A stretch of DNA of 64,000 bases from Brachionus manjavacas (lineage: Eukaryota; Rotifera; Eurotatoria; Ploima; Brachionidae): positions 806,001-870,000 of the forward strand of contig JAHQIY010000003.1 in the NCBI GenBank assembly GCA_019054805.1. Direction: 5' to 3'. Position numbers and translations under genes: made by a program. Numbering within the stretch: the first letter of the stretch is position 1; each line of letters starts with the position of its first letter. Under the pieces are notes generated by a model that ran no database searches, was not told the origin of the DNA, and saw only the letters and a program-made list of their open reading frames with translations. Below, one piece after another: positions 1-10,567 of this stretch.

Positions 1-191
1 TTCTCAAAGTTTTGACCTCTTTACAAAAATGAGCTTATATTTTTCTTTTCCTATCTATCTGTTGTTAAAAATTGTCAATTGGAGGCAATGTAGAAACATC
101 CTCAATATTTACGTTACAAAATAAATAAATTTGTAACGATAAACTGTTTTTGCCATTAAATATAGACATCATAAAACTAAGATATATATAT

Positions 192-665
192 GGTTTAATT
201 TTTTGTGTTTGAATTACAAAATGTATCTAATGTTGAAATAACATTGAAAAAGTGCGATGTTTCAAATATTTTATTCAGTTTCAAATAAAAAAATATTTTT
301 TAGTTTATATTGCAAGCATTTACATATTTGAAATTAAACTCATTTGTGAAATAGAATCAATTTAATTTTTAATGTAAACTTAAAATAAAACTGAAAATTC
401 TTTTTTTAAATTTTTAATAATTAATTTTTTATTTAATTTGTTTATTTGTACTGAGCTAATTCAAGTTCAGAATAAAAATATGTAAAAAAAATTAAAAATA
501 AACTTAAATAGGACAAGAAAAAAAAAGATAAATAATTCATTTAGATTAAAATTTATATTGAATCGTTGAAAAACTTGGTCTAGTCGGTAAGGTGAACCAT
601 AGTTAACCTATTATTTTTGTTCACGTAAATGTGAACCAAAATTGAACTAGGTTAACAAATTAAAT
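192..665 (+). mobile_element. TIR-1 family DNA element, copy 1 (left part only)
   Basis: It begins with the family's terminal sequence GGTTTAATTTTTTGTGTTTG, which recurs at 3013, 9815 and 42169 and, inverted, ends elements at 5074, 21798 and 42864. About 250 bp in, at 440-480, lies an inverted LINE 3' tail, also present at the same relative place in copies 2 and 3 but absent from copy 4. This points to an ancestral insertion. The copy runs through the family's GTGAACC-rich segment and stops near 665. No right terminus is visible, so it is truncated. No coding capacity. Confidence 0.6.
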
Positions 666-729
666 AAAATTATTTAATAACAGTTTTCAACTCGAGCATC
701 AAACGTAATAAAAATGAGCTAATCTAAGA

Positions 730-1235
730 CTCATGACAAGGAGATCTAGTACTAAATGAAGATGTAATTAAACAAGTATCAAAAATGATATACCTAGGTA
801 TGATTCTAACAGACGAAGATAAGAATGCAGAAAACATTGATAAATGTAAAAAATCGTCACTTAAAGCGTTAAATAGACTATAAGACTTATCACTACTCAC
901 GAACGAGAGCCATTCGAACATGAAAGGTCACCTTTTCAACACAAACATATAACTTGAATAATAATTATTGAAATTAAAAGAAAGTTAAAAAAATTATTAT
1001 TTCAAATTAAAATTATTAGATGTTGCTCTTCTTTTGTCTTAAACTTAATTATTTTATTTTTATTTTAATATTTTTTTTAACATTGCCTCTAAGACATCCA
1101 TTGAATAAATAAATAAATAAATATATTAGACGGGTCTTATTTTACGGACTAGAAAATCTTTTACTAAGCAAACAAGAAAAACTTAAATTAAAAAGAATTG
1201 AAGGCAACATTGTTAAAATGATGATAGGCTTTCCT
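730..1235 (+). pseudogene. Non-LTR retrotransposon reverse transcriptase C-terminal relic
   Basis: Conceptual translation gives the thumb/C-terminal signature of a LINE ORF2. There is an YLGMILTDEDKN-like block with ENIDKCKKSSLKALNRL at about 785-880, then MKGHLFNT. After an interruption (about 960-1127) it resumes with FYGLENLLLSKQEKLKLKR and IEGNIVKMMIGFPTR at 1135-1235. The interruption ends in AAATAAATAAATAAAT, so a short retrotransposed tail appears to have landed inside. In-frame stops and loss of the catalytic core make it dead. Its clade differs from the hairpin-tailed and ACT-tailed LINEs in this window. Confidence 0.6.
960..1127 (+). mobile_element. Short AAAT-tailed insertion inside a LINE relic
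   Basis: The segment splits the RT relic between MKGHLFNT-like and FYGLEN-like sequence and ends in five AAAT-type units. It resembles the 3' ends of the hairpin-tailed LINEs here, but the hairpin itself is not clear, so assignment is tentative. Confidence 0.35.
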
Positions 1236-1960
1236 ACAAGGTGTCTACTCGAGTCGACTCGTTTTTTTACAGTCGAGTCGTCTCGAAAATACGAACTACG
1301 AACTTTAATTCGTATTATATTTACTTTTTATTCAGAGTCAACTATATTTTAATTCTCAAATTCAACATATTGTAATTTTTAATTTTTTTTCATAATTTAA
1401 AAAATTTAATAAATATTGTATTTCTAAGACTTCACAAATCTCTAAAAGTAAATCAGAGTAAAAATGGTAGCTTTAGATTATTGCCAAAAATCCCAGTTTG
1501 GAATAAGACCAATAATCAATTGACTAATGGGCAATTTACTGTTATTATTCAATTATTCAATTATTCAAATAATTAAATTCCTTTCTTCAACTTTTTCAAT
1601 TTTTATCAATATAAAAACGCCTTCAATTACTTCAATTACTTCAATTATTCAACTATTACAGTAATTCAACTTTTCAATTATTCTTTTATTCAATTTTTAA
1701 ATTTTATAACTTATTCAACTTATCTATTTTCCAATTCTTAAAATGTTCCCGTTTCGCTTCATTGAAATCAATAATTTATTTTAAAATAATTATTATTTAT
1801 TAAAAGCTGTATTCTTTTCCTGTAACTTAGGCATCTTTTTTCATTTAATCCTTGAAATAAACAAATAAAAAAGAAAATAAAGTGATTTTTTTTTGCAAAT
1901 GTTTAACTGAGTGTAAATAAATTTATTAATATCAATCACTAAACAATTAATTATTATAAA
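1236..1960. other. AT-rich stretch without a gene; degenerate ATTCAATT repeat
   Basis: No supportable ORF. At 1545-1720 there is a degenerate repeat of the units ATTCAATT and CAATTACTT. At 1250-1290 there is a short inverted motif (CGAGTCGACTCG and CAGTCGAGTCG), possibly a decayed transposon end. Confidence 0.4.
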
Positions 1961-1978
1961 GCATTAATTAAGAAAAAA

Positions 1979-2149
1979 CCCTCACTCTCAAATAGATCAG
2001 AAGATGCCAATTCTGTATGCTACCTAGAAAGTCGATTTAGACCACCAAAAACAAAACTTGATCTAATACAATTTGGAAATATTTCTACCAAATTTAAAAT
2101 GACTAGGTTGGAAATATATCAAGAAGATGAACAAATGGATATAGATTGA
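1979..2149 (+). pseudogene. Unrecognised protein C-terminus (coding-like fragment)
   Basis: An open frame of about 57 codons reads through NRSEDANSVCYLESRFRPP and ends with EIYQEDEQMDID and a TGA. Amino-acid composition is balanced and unlike translated AT-rich junk. No start codon or splice site was identified and I do not recognise the family. It could be a terminal exon of a host gene or the last part of a transposon protein. Confidence 0.3.
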
Positions 2150-3012
2150 TTGAATGAAATTGTTTTTTTGTTTTTATTATCATCGTTTCATTTTTAATTA
2201 CTTTATTGTATTTAATTTTTTTTTTTAAAGTATGAACTAAAAAGATTTGGCTGAAAGGAAGGACTAAGATCCATTCCAAACTGCCAGGGTATAACCCGAA
2301 CTATATTTTTAATAAATAATTAAATCATCGTTATCTAATATTCTTTTTTTCATTTAAACACTTGTCGATGAATAGAAGAACTTTTTTTCTTCCTTTTCAA
2401 AACTTTATTAAAATTTATTATGCAAATCTATTTGAATTTGCCAAAGACTAGTCCATCATGGTGGTTTAACGTTTTGCGGCTTAATTTGACGCTTTTTGAC
2501 TATAATAATTTTACAGCCTCACCGTAAGAGTACAAATCTTAGACGTATGTTATTTATGCCTTGCAAGATTTGTTCTCTTGTCGGAAAAATTTTTTGATTA
2601 ACGCGACAAAATCTGCATTTTTTTTTGTGAATTAATAATGATAAATTAAATTACCTTTTTGTACCTGCATTTGGAATAAAAAAGAAGGCTGTCGAAAAAG
2701 TTTTCGCTATTTAAATAAAATTTTTTTCTGAAATTTAAATTAAAAAATTTAAAGATTTTTTTTTTAATTTTTACCTTAGAGATCAAGAGATCAATGATGA
2801 AGTTCGCAACATTCAAGCATTCAATATTCAATAATATTAATTTAATATTTACAGGTTTTTATAATAATTCAAAAAATTTAACTTTAATACTTTAATGTTT
2901 TATTTTTTTAAATGATTTTATAAGCAAATTTTTTTTAATTTCTATGACAAGGGCACTGGCCTGTTGATTTACCCTGAAAGTTCAAAGTTCAATTAAATTT
3001 ATTTAATAAATT
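2150..3012. other. AT-rich intergenic stretch, nothing recognised
   Basis: Poly-A and poly-T runs dominate. The only ORF (minus strand, about 60 codons near 2646-2831) is Lys/Phe/Asn-rich low-complexity translation with no family resemblance. Confidence 0.4.
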
Positions 3013-5074
3013 GGTTACAATTTTTTGTGTTTGAATTACAAAATGTATCCGATGTTGAAATAAAATAGAAAAAGAACGATGTTCCAAATCATGTTTTAAG
3101 TTACAAAAAAAAATAATTTTATGTCAATATTGCAAACATTTTCATATTTGAAATTAAAATCTTTGGTGAAATAGAATGAGTTTAATTTTTGTTTGAAAAT
3201 TTGAAAAAAATATTGAAAATTTTTTTTTAACCTTTGAACAGTTCATTTATTTATTTTTTACAGAGTAAATGCTCCTTTAGAATAAAAAATTCTGAAAAAA
3301 CTAAGAATAAAGTTAAATAATACAAAATAAAATTAAAAATGAAAAAAAAAAAAAAAGATAAATAATTAATTCATAAAAAGATAAATAATAATTCTTAGTT
3401 CACTTATTACCTAAAAAATTCTTGTTTTCAGGTTTTGTGAACTACAGGTTCGCCCAATTTTTTTGTTTAAAATAGAATTAGAAGAACAATTATTAGATTA
3501 TGTGAACAAATTTAATAAAGCTTTTTAATAGAAAGTCTTATTCTCGAAACTGATTAACCTTTCAACAATATAAAATACCCAAATGCGCTTTCTAGTTAAA
3601 TCTTTGGCTTTCAGCATCAAATAATAAAAATTAAACCTTCAAGTTTTTGACTTTGGGAAACCAAGATTCAACTATTTCGCAAAATTTACCTACTCCGTCC
3701 AGCTTAAAAAAAAAAATTTAACTAAAAAAAATTTTTTTACACCCAGGGTTCCAAAAATAGCAAACCCTTTAAAAAGTTGTTGTTCTTTAAGACTCAAAAT
3801 CTCAAAGATAAAACTTAAATATACTAAAAAAATATATATATTCTGAAAATGCATAAAATTTTCTACATGCTAATGAAAAAAAAAGGGTTTGGCGGTTTTT
3901 ATTTTGCTAAAAAAAAGGAAAAAAATGTGTTTTTTTCTGGTTTAAATCGTATCTCCTCCGAGAGATCAATTATGAGTCCACTTTTTTTTTTAAATCTAGA
4001 AACAAATTTAAGGTTTTACTTTTTTACTTTATTGCTTTATTTCTCTTGAAAAATCTCGTCAAATCATGTGATTTTAACAAATTCGTAAATTGAAAGCAAT
4101 CTTGAGATATTAGCCAAAAAATATGGACATTTGATTGTTTTTTTGCCTAAATTTCATTGTGAGGTTAATCTTATTGTTGGTGTTATTAAAAAAGCATATT
4201 AGAGCAAGAACAAATCAGACATTTCCTAGAATGATGGAGCTTTTAACCGAACAAGAGAAAAGTATTTGGGTTCTGAGCTTTCAATAAAATTAATTAGACG
4301 ATTTTGGCGTTGTTTAGTAGGTTCAAATAATGATGCGACAAACGGTCAAGTCCTAAAAGCATATTTTTTAGGAAAATCGAAAAAAACAGTAGTTGAACAC
4401 CTAAAAATATCGAATTCTTTAGTTTAATCTAAAAATTCTAATAAAAGAATTCAAATTTCACAAATTTGTTAATTATCACATGATTTGAAGAGATTTTTTA
4501 AGAAAAATAAAGCAATAATGTTTAAAAGTAAAACCATAGATTTTTTCAGAATTTTGTCTAGATTTAAAAAAAAAAAAAAGTGGGGTCATTATTGATTCCT
4601 CGAAAGAGATACGATTTATATCTTATTTTTTATCATTACATTAGCTTTTTTCTTAATAGAGATGATAAAGGATATAAAATAGGTAAACAATTTTTAGATT
4701 AGGTGAACTAATATTTTATAAAACCTGAGAACAAGAATTGTTCAAGTAAAAGGTGAACCATAGTTTGTCTTCTTATTAAATTTTGACTTAACTGATAATT
4801 TACTTTCGTTTGGTACATTTTAACAAATACTTAATTTATGAAAAATGGAAAACAGAGCGTAGATAGTTTTTTTAACTACAAATATTATCTTTAAGGATCA
4901 TCATTTCTTAAACCCAAAGTCAAAATTAATAAAAAAAAAAAATTTTTTCATGTTCGCAAAATTAACTTAAAATATTTTTTTTTGAAACTGAAAAAAAAAT
5001 TTGAAACATCGCACTTTTCCAATATTATTTCAACATTTGATACATTTTGTAATTCAAACATAAAAAATTAAACC
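3013..5074. mobile_element. TIR-1 family DNA element, copy 2 (both ends present)
   Basis: The left end at 3013 and the right end at 5074 are inverted copies of the same roughly 100-bp terminal sequence (GAATTACAAAATGTATCC near the left end, its complement near the right). The flanking tetranucleotide is AATT on both sides (3009-3012 and 5075-5078), which may be the target duplication. The interior carries an inverted LINE tail (about 3245-3285), the family's central block (about 3485-3700), a nested foldback element (about 3865-4660) and a right arm that matches 42560-42864. No transposase belonging to TIR-1 itself was found. Confidence 0.65.
3865..4660. mobile_element. Foldback DNA transposon nested in TIR-1 copy 2, with DDE transposase relic
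   Basis: Long inverted arms pair at roughly 3945-4093 and 4443-4618; both contain AAATCGTATCTC, a poly-T run with AAATCTAGA, and AAATCATGTGAT. Between them (about 4095-4200, + strand) a translated stretch reads ILAKKYGHLIVFLPKFHCE. This matches the end of a DDE-superfamily endonuclease, in which 'GH..V.LPPYHCELNPIE' carries the last acidic residue. Here the family's NPIE is altered and followed by stops. An internally deleted, non-autonomous copy is the best reading. Confidence 0.6.
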
Positions 5075-5109
5075 AATTTTAATTTGATTAAATTAAGTTA
5101 TTTAACTTT

Positions 5110-5155
5110 ATTGATTTGAAATTGCTTTATCCCGGTACAGATAATCAAATAAATG
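5110..5155 (+). repeat. Hairpin-tailed LINE 3' end relic
   Basis: GCTTTATCCCGGTACAGATAA followed by CAAATAAATGAA is a decayed version of the 3' terminus seen intact at 21281-21340. It lies directly beyond the right end of TIR-1 copy 2, in the region upstream of the LRR gene. Confidence 0.45.
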
Positions 5156-5472
5156 AATTTAATTTAACTATTTTGGATAAATTGAAAAAGGTGTCGTTAG
5201 TGTCCGAAAATCTTTTTAGTTGGTCTTCAGACACCTCGACGCAAGACTTGATGTTTGCATCAGTGCCCTTGGGCATAAATTTAACTTTTAAATTTTTAAT
5301 TGACTAACTTGTTTCCCCTAGGTTTAATTTTAATTTTTTTAAACTAAACCTATTATTATTTACTGCATTGGAATAAATTATAGGTAAAAACAGTCGAAAA
5401 AACAAATTTCCTAAATTGCTTTTTTTTCCAAGATTGTTTGAGTGAAAAAATTTAAATTTATTTTTTTCTGAA

Positions 5473-6924
5473 ATGACTGAAAACAACAGCAATCGCATCC
5501 AGCTTAGCTACTCAAATTTGAAGTCAATAAACTTCTCAGCGTTCATCCATGTAGACCAGGTAGAGCTGATCGATCTAAGCGACAATCACTTGACCGAAAT
5601 TGAGCGCCACAGTTTTATCAATTGTGAAAATTTGAAACGTCTCTTCCTACCTCACAACTCAATAAATTTTGTGCACGACAACGCTTTTAATGGCCTTGGC
5701 AACGTCCAAACCCTGAACCTGTCCCACAACAAAATATTCTATCTCGGCAATAGAATTTTCCAGCCTCTGACAAGCATCCAAAATTTGTACCTCAGCCAAA
5801 ATATTATTGCCAAATTGCAGCCCAATGTGTTCACAAATCTAGCCAGGCTAAAATTTATTGATCTGAGCCGAAACAGCATCGAAAGTTTGGCTCCGACCAT
5901 TTTCACAGGCCTAGCAGCACTCAACGAGCTTGATCTTCGCTTCAACCAGCTAAATGAATTTAGTTCAAAATTGCCTCCTTCACTCACCATTCTCTACCTA
6001 GACTCGAACCCAATACCCAGCATCGAGAATGGTCTATTCTCAAATCTGACCAATTTGGTCACTCTGGGTCTAAGCGGGCTCAAATTGGAAGCATTAGACC
6101 AGAGCATATTCGAAAATTGTCGCAGTCTAGCTGAGCTGAACTTGAGCAGCAACAAACTTAAAAATTTGGACAAAAATTTATTCGCTAACTTGACCAAATT
6201 AAAGAGTTTGAGCCTGAAAAATAATTTTATTACTAATTTACCTGTCGACTTGTTCAGAAATACAAAAAAACTCAAATTTTTAAATCTAAGAAACAATCGT
6301 CTAGAGCTGTTAGGTTCGAGTCTATTTCAAAATTTGGACAATTTAGATGAGCTCAATTTGAACAATAATCAACTAAGTTACTTGGACAAAGTATTGTTCA
6401 AAGATTTGAGAAAACTTGAAACGCTGAGACTGGACAATAATAATTTAACTAGGCTGGAAGTAGGGTTGTTCGAAGCCCTTGAGTGTTTGGCTTATTTGAG
6501 CATCAGTGCGAACAAAATAAAGCATTTGGAAGACGGCTTGTTCAATGGTTTGAGCAAGCTGACAATTTTAAACCTGAATGACAACGAAATAGAATCAATA
6601 GAAAGCAAGGTGTTTTCTGATTTAAGTCAAGTGATAGATTTGAGTTTGGCAGTGAACAGAGTTGAGTTTTTTGATGAAAAAGTTTTTAAAAGTTTAAAGT
6701 ATTTAGAGTCGCTGGATTTGAGAAGAAATCGGTTAAGAAATGTTAAATTGGAGCTTTTTGACAAGATGGAAAGAATGGTTGAAATTTATTTAATGAACAA
6801 TCCCATTGAAACAATTGAAATAAGTCAAATTTCAAAATTGAAGAAAATTTATGTTGACGAGAATTTAACAAATTTAAAGGAACTCAAACAAAAATATGAA
6901 GCAATTTGTTTTTATGAAAATTAG
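5473..6924 (+). CDS. Leucine-rich-repeat protein, single exon
   Basis: The product has 483 residues and is almost wholly LRRs. From about residue 25 to 450 there are some 17-18 units of about 24 residues with the LxxLxLxxN core (LIDLSDNHL, TLNLSHNKI, ELNLSSNKL, FLNLRNNRL, ELNLNNNQL, TLRLDNNNL, ILNLNDNEI) and the F.xL spacer typical of the 'typical' LRR class. No signal peptide, transmembrane segment, LRRCT cysteines or catalytic domain is visible, so a cytosolic protein-binding scaffold is likely; the partner is unknown. ATG 5473 is the first in frame. An AATAAA signal lies 54 bp past the stop (6978-6983). Codon use is less AT-biased than the flanks, which suggests selection. It could also be a processed or lineage-expanded LRR paralogue. 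Confidence 0.85.
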   Translation: MTENNSNRIQLSYSNLKSINFSAFIHVDQVELIDLSDNHLTEIERHSFINCENLKRLFLPHNSINFVHDNAFNGLGNVQTLNLSHNKIFYLGNRIFQPLTSIQNLYLSQNIIAKLQPNVFTNLARLKFIDLSRNSIESLAPTIFTGLAALNELDLRFNQLNEFSSKLPPSLTILYLDSNPIPSIENGLFSNLTNLVTLGLSGLKLEALDQSIFENCRSLAELNLSSNKLKNLDKNLFANLTKLKSLSLKNNFITNLPVDLFRNTKKLKFLNLRNNRLELLGSSLFQNLDNLDELNLNNNQLSYLDKVLFKDLRKLETLRLDNNNLTRLEVGLFEALECLAYLSISANKIKHLEDGLFNGLSKLTILNLNDNEIESIESKVFSDLSQVIDLSLAVNRVEFFDEKVFKSLKYLESLDLRRNRLRNVKLELFDKMERMVEIYLMNNPIETIEISQISKLKKIYVDENLTNLKELKQKYEAICFYEN

Positions 6925-6977
6925 AAAAAAAAGTATTTTTTGAAGATATTTATTTTTTTTAGATTCGTATTCCATTT

Positions 6978-6983
6978 AATAAA
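6978..6983 (+). terminator. Poly(A) signal of the LRR gene
   Basis: Canonical AATAAA 54 bp downstream of the LRR stop codon, the only one close to the gene end. Confidence 0.6.
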
Positions 6984-7136
6984 TTTAAAAAAAAAAAATT
7001 ATTGTTTGGCATAATTTCTAGTTTTAAAGCTCTGAGTTTACTTTCGAACAGAGTTATTCAAAAGTCAAACTTTAAAGTCTCCAAAATTAAACTTTGAGTC
7101 CACTAAAGTCAACTTAAAAGTTAACAGCATCGCATC

Positions 7137-7347
7137 TTGTCAGCATCTTGTCAGCAAAGACACAACTTCTTCATCAATCGAATAGCTAATGAATGGAACG
7201 AACTGCCAGACGACATAGTCGCAACTGAGACCGTGGACTCCTTTAAAATCAAATACGACCATTATCAATTAAGACGACCGCTTTGAAGGGCATCCCTGCG
7301 AGTTATCTCGCCACGCGGTCTTACTACTACTACTACTACTACTACTA
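7137..7347 (+). pseudogene. ACT-tailed LINE, 3' end fragment
   Basis: Translation gives the conserved C-terminus of CR1/Jockey-superfamily ORF2 (FFINRIANEWNELPDDIV, then VDSFKIKYDHYQ). It is followed by about 70 bp of 3' UTR and the (ACT)n tail at 7321-7345. The same arrangement occurs at 32826, 43550, 46656 and 50838. Confidence 0.7.
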
Positions 7348-7800
7348 ACAGCGCATTATGGAACTTCTTTACGCAGATGACTTATTACTGCTATGCAAAA
7401 ATGAAAAGTCTCTGTCCGAATGTATGAAACCGCTTGATGTGACCATGCTAAAGCGGGGACTTAAGATTAATATCAAGAAGACAAAAAAATGTCAATTAAT
7501 GTAAAAGATGCAGTACACTAGATTCTGAGAATCAGGGGTGAAGAGCTTGAACAAGTTAACCATGTTATATACCTGGGATGTCGTGTGACAAACGATTCGA
7601 AATCAAGTACCGAGATCCAGAGAAGAATAGGTCTTGGAGCTCAGAGATTTCAGAGCTTGAAACCGATATGGAATAAACCGGAAATTAGTATTAGAACTAA
7701 AAGTAAGATTTATTTAGCTACAGTGAAGGCAACTTCTATTTACGGTTCAGAGTCGTGGACATGCAGTCCTTCTGACTATCAAAAACTTATTATTACTAGA
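7347..7800 (+). pseudogene. RTE-like LINE reverse transcriptase fragment
   Basis: The palm motif LLYADDLLLLCKN is encoded at about 7360-7400, followed by GLKINIKKTK. After a frameshift and stop near 7500, a frame resumes with VIYLGCRVTNDSKSSTEIQR, RIGLGAQRFQSLKPIWNK and IYGSESWTCSPSDYQKL. This order is characteristic of the endonuclease/RT proteins often mis-named craniofacial development protein 2-like. It is truncated at both ends inside the hAT-like MITE. Confidence 0.7.
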
Positions 7801-7859
7801 CTTTACTTTGACTTCATGACTTTGACTTTTGACCAACTCTGCTTTCGCATGTAGTGCAT

Positions 7860-8689
7860 GACTGCTATTTTTTCATTGTTTCTAATTCTTTCTTTATTGT
7901 ATCTAAATAATGAGCTATTTAAATATAGTGAATAAATATTTTTTTAGTATCTAATTATTCTAAATTTTTTTTGTTGTATCTATTACAAAAAGGAAGAAAA
8001 ATTAAGAAAAAGAAAAAAATTAATATTTTTTGTTCTTTTGTTTTGAGGTTGATCTTGAATTGATTTCGGCTTGTTTTTTGATGCAGTGGGTCTTCCTCTT
8101 TTCTTTTTTGGAATCTAAGACTGAGCTGAATTTTCATTAAAATTGTTTTCAACTTCATTTTTAATTTCCATTTCTGCTTCTTGAGCCTTAATTTCTTCCA
8201 TCACATCAACTTGACTCAAAATTGAATTAACAAGAGCCTCTGGCTATTTCTTTTGATTTCGCACGTAATCTCTTGCTTGTAACTCAGTTGACTGAATCAT
8301 TAAAGCTTTTTTTGTTGTTACTGGTTTTCCGCGTTTCCTATTTTCACCCAAAGGAACATCTTTTGCGTTTCTTTGTCATTCCAATCCTCGATAACGACAA
8401 GCAAGAACCACAATGTGTTTGCAAATATTATTTTTCTCCAATATGGGCATGTGCACTCACTTTGAGACCATTCTAAATGAATAATAGTCATCTAGATTTT
8501 ACGAACTCGATTATATTTGTCAATTAGATATTAAATTGAATTATTTTTGATACAAGGGAAAAAAAATTAGATACTGTAAAAAAAAACATCAGATACTAAT
8601 TAAAATTTTATTAGATACAATATTAAAAAAATAGATACTAAAATTAGATACATAAATAAAAAAATTAGATAGCTTTGAAAATATAAGCC
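7860..8689 (-). mobile_element. MULE-derived element B with 9-bp target duplication
   Basis: GTAGTGCAT is repeated perfectly at 7851-7859 and 8690-8698, the 9-bp duplication expected of Mutator-like elements. Short termini are related (GACTGCTATTTTTTC and, inverted, GGCTTATATTTTC). The motif GTATCTAA(T) lies near the left end (7899, 7948) and its inverse ATTAGATAC is repeated near the right end (8567-8660), forming inverted subterminal arrays. The interior is the tail of a transposase gene on the minus strand. Confidence 0.75.
8036..8462 (-). pseudogene. MULE transposase C-terminus: SWIM finger, AT-hook
   Basis: Read on the minus strand it begins with ECTCPYWRK, shifts frame, then gives NICKHIVVLACRYRGLE. 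Together these supply the CxC...CxH ligands of a SWIM zinc finger. The next part reads AKDVPLGE, KRGKPVTTKKALMIQS and, near 8100, KKKRGRPTASKNK, an AT-hook-like GRP core. This order follows the C-terminus of SWIM-containing MULE transposases. The DDE core is missing, so the element cannot move itself. Confidence 0.65.
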
Positions 8690-8742
8690 GTAGTGCATTA
8701 GCTGTAAGTATCTTTTTCTTAAAGATAATGAAATAACGGATG

Positions 8743-9250
8743 TAGAATAAAAAATGGCACAAAAGTTTAGTTTAATTTGCTTTAAGAGAGGACAAGATCT
8801 TTCCCAAAATTTTTCAAAATTTAAAATCAGACTGATCCTATCTTTAAAATAAATAAAATAAAGTATTACAAATATATCAAAAAGTTGAATTTTCGATAAG
8901 TTGTTAGATCAGAAATGTACTAAAGCATCAAAAAAGATTTTTACAACTTTGAAAAAAAACCAAAATTTGCAAAAAGTTGAAGTTGTAAAGTAATCTTGGA
9001 TACAAAAAACGTTCTGTTTATCGTTGGCTAGATGTGATTGAAAAAGATAAAACTTTCAAGAGAAAAAAAGAAAGCGGTAGACCTGCTAAAATTTCGACGT
9101 AACTAATGGTTGCTAAACTAAGAGCCTATTTCAATAATTAAACGGTTCGTTTCAAAGAAAGATAGCTAGAAAGTTAAATTACCACATCGGAAAGATTTTA
9201 AAAAAGTATACAAACATCAAAAAGTTTAAAAAACACAAGAGACCTCATTT
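8743..9250 (+). pseudogene. Tc1/mariner-like transposase N-terminal relic with left TIR
   Basis: ATAAAAAATGGCACAAAA at about 8747-8764 also occurs at about 41121-41138, where it closes the 3' end of a transposase. It therefore looks like the TIR of one family. Around 9010-9100 the + strand encodes KRSVYRWLDVIEKDKTFKRK followed by ESGRPAKIST, the helix-turn-helix plus GRP linker of Tc1-type transposases. Downstream stops are frequent and no DDE domain or right TIR is seen. Confidence 0.55.
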
Positions 9251-9814
9251 ATAACTATAAAAACTTAATATCCTATATTTGCTTTAATCAATTTAATTTC
9301 AATGTAATAAAATTGCATAAGAAACTCCCATTTATTTATTTTTTTAATAAATTAGAAATATCGCTCTTTTATCATTCTTTCTCAAACTTTTATGAAAATT
9401 TCCATTAAAAGACGAAAAATTACCTCATTTTTTTTATTTTTAGATTTCTTTATTTAAAAAAGCTAAAATTCCCGATCATTGGCTCATTATATTTAAAGTA
9501 CGTAAGAATCTTAAAGTAAAAGAGTACTCAATAAATGATGAACATTAATTTTATAAATTTTTTAAATTTAAAGGTTTAAAAAACATTATAGAGTCTACAA
9601 AGTTCAAGAATTTAACAACACAAAATAACTTTTTTTTTATTAATGAAAATTTGATTTAAAAAAAATTCTTAAATTTAATCTATTAATCTTGATCCTTTTC
9701 ATCCTCAACCTCAACCTCAGCTTAAAAGTTAAAAAGTTGATGGCACCACTGTAGAACAAGAAAAGGCTTGGAATTTTTATATTTATATTTTCGAAAAAAG
9801 ACGGTTTAATATTT
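9251..9814. other. AT-rich intergenic stretch, nothing recognised
   Basis: No frame with a recognisable family. The minus-strand ORF near 9640-9867 runs into the TIR-1 terminus and is not credible. Confidence 0.4.
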
Positions 9815-10218
9815 GGTTTATTATTTTGTGTTTGAATTACAAAATGCATCCAGTGTTGAAATAACATTGAAAAGTGCGATGTTTCAAATTTTTTTTTCAG
9901 TTTAATTAATATTGCAAGTATTTTGCATATTTGAAATTAAACTCTTTGGTGAAATGGAATGAATTTAAATTTTATTTGTAAATTTGTAAATTTGAATTTG
10001 AAATTTTTGTTCTAACTTTTAAATAATATATTTATTTATTTGTTTATCTTTACAGAGCTAATGCTCCCTAAGAATACAAATAAATGAGAAAAAAATATTA
10101 AAAATAAAAAATGAAAAAAAAGAAAATTTAAGATAAATAATTCATTTAGATGAAAATGTATATTCAATCGGTGAAAAACTCGGTCTAGTTGGTTTAAAAA
10201 ATTCTTGTTCTCGTTAAC

Positions 10219-10543
10219 TGTAATACACCCTACGTATCACTTGATCATCAGCTTCTCAACTGATGCGCAATGATAAGAAAGAATTAATACAATTGTCACG
10301 TATCTCAGAAGATAGACGCTTCTAGATGCTGATATAAACATTTATATAATAGCTCACATCTTGTCTTAATTATAAGCCCGTGTACTTGACACGAACTCAT
10401 GGATATAAATAATGATTCCATTCTCAGTGCTTAGAGATATTTTTTAGGGATTACACTAATTATATAAATTGTTAGAGCTCAACAATTATTTAATAAACTA
10501 TTCAAAAGTATACTTGTTTTATCATTCATTAACCCGCCTTACA
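10219..10543 (+). repeat. 5' LTR of the Gypsy element
   Basis: The 325-bp segment starts TGTAATACACCC and ends CCGCCTTACA (TGTAA...TTACA), and abuts a primer-binding site. TATATAAT at about 10344 could serve as a TATA box. No second copy was found downstream, so the 3' LTR is missing. Confidence 0.65.
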
Positions 10544-10546
10544 TCT

Positions 10547-10555
10547 TGGTAGCAG
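10547..10555 (+). promoter_or_regulatory. Primer-binding site, initiator tRNA-Met type
   Basis: TGGTAGCAG starts 3 bp after the LTR and is complementary to the CUGCUACCA 3' end of eukaryotic initiator tRNA-Met. Complementarity breaks after nine bases. Confidence 0.55.
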
Positions 10556-10567
10556 CGATAAGTAAAA

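Larger units (their letters stand above)
7049..7841. mobile_element. hAT-like MITE, CAGAGTTG family, carrying LINE pieces
   Basis: The left end CAGAGTTATTCAAAAGTC and the right end GACTTTTGACCAACTCTG are inverted. Flanking octamers CTTTCGAA (7041-7048) and CTTTCGCA (7842-7849) match at 7 of 8 positions, as expected for a hAT target duplication. The interior is not hAT coding sequence but two LINE fragments, listed separately. Confidence 0.7.

Noticed and set aside
2646..2831. 61-codon minus-strand ORF
   Set aside because: Lys/Phe/Asn-rich translation of AT-rich DNA without any motif.
5739..6296. Two minus-strand ORFs (83 and 100 codons) under the LRR gene
   Set aside because: They are antisense shadows of the leucine-rich repeats and show only repeated Leu/Phe/Ser patterns.
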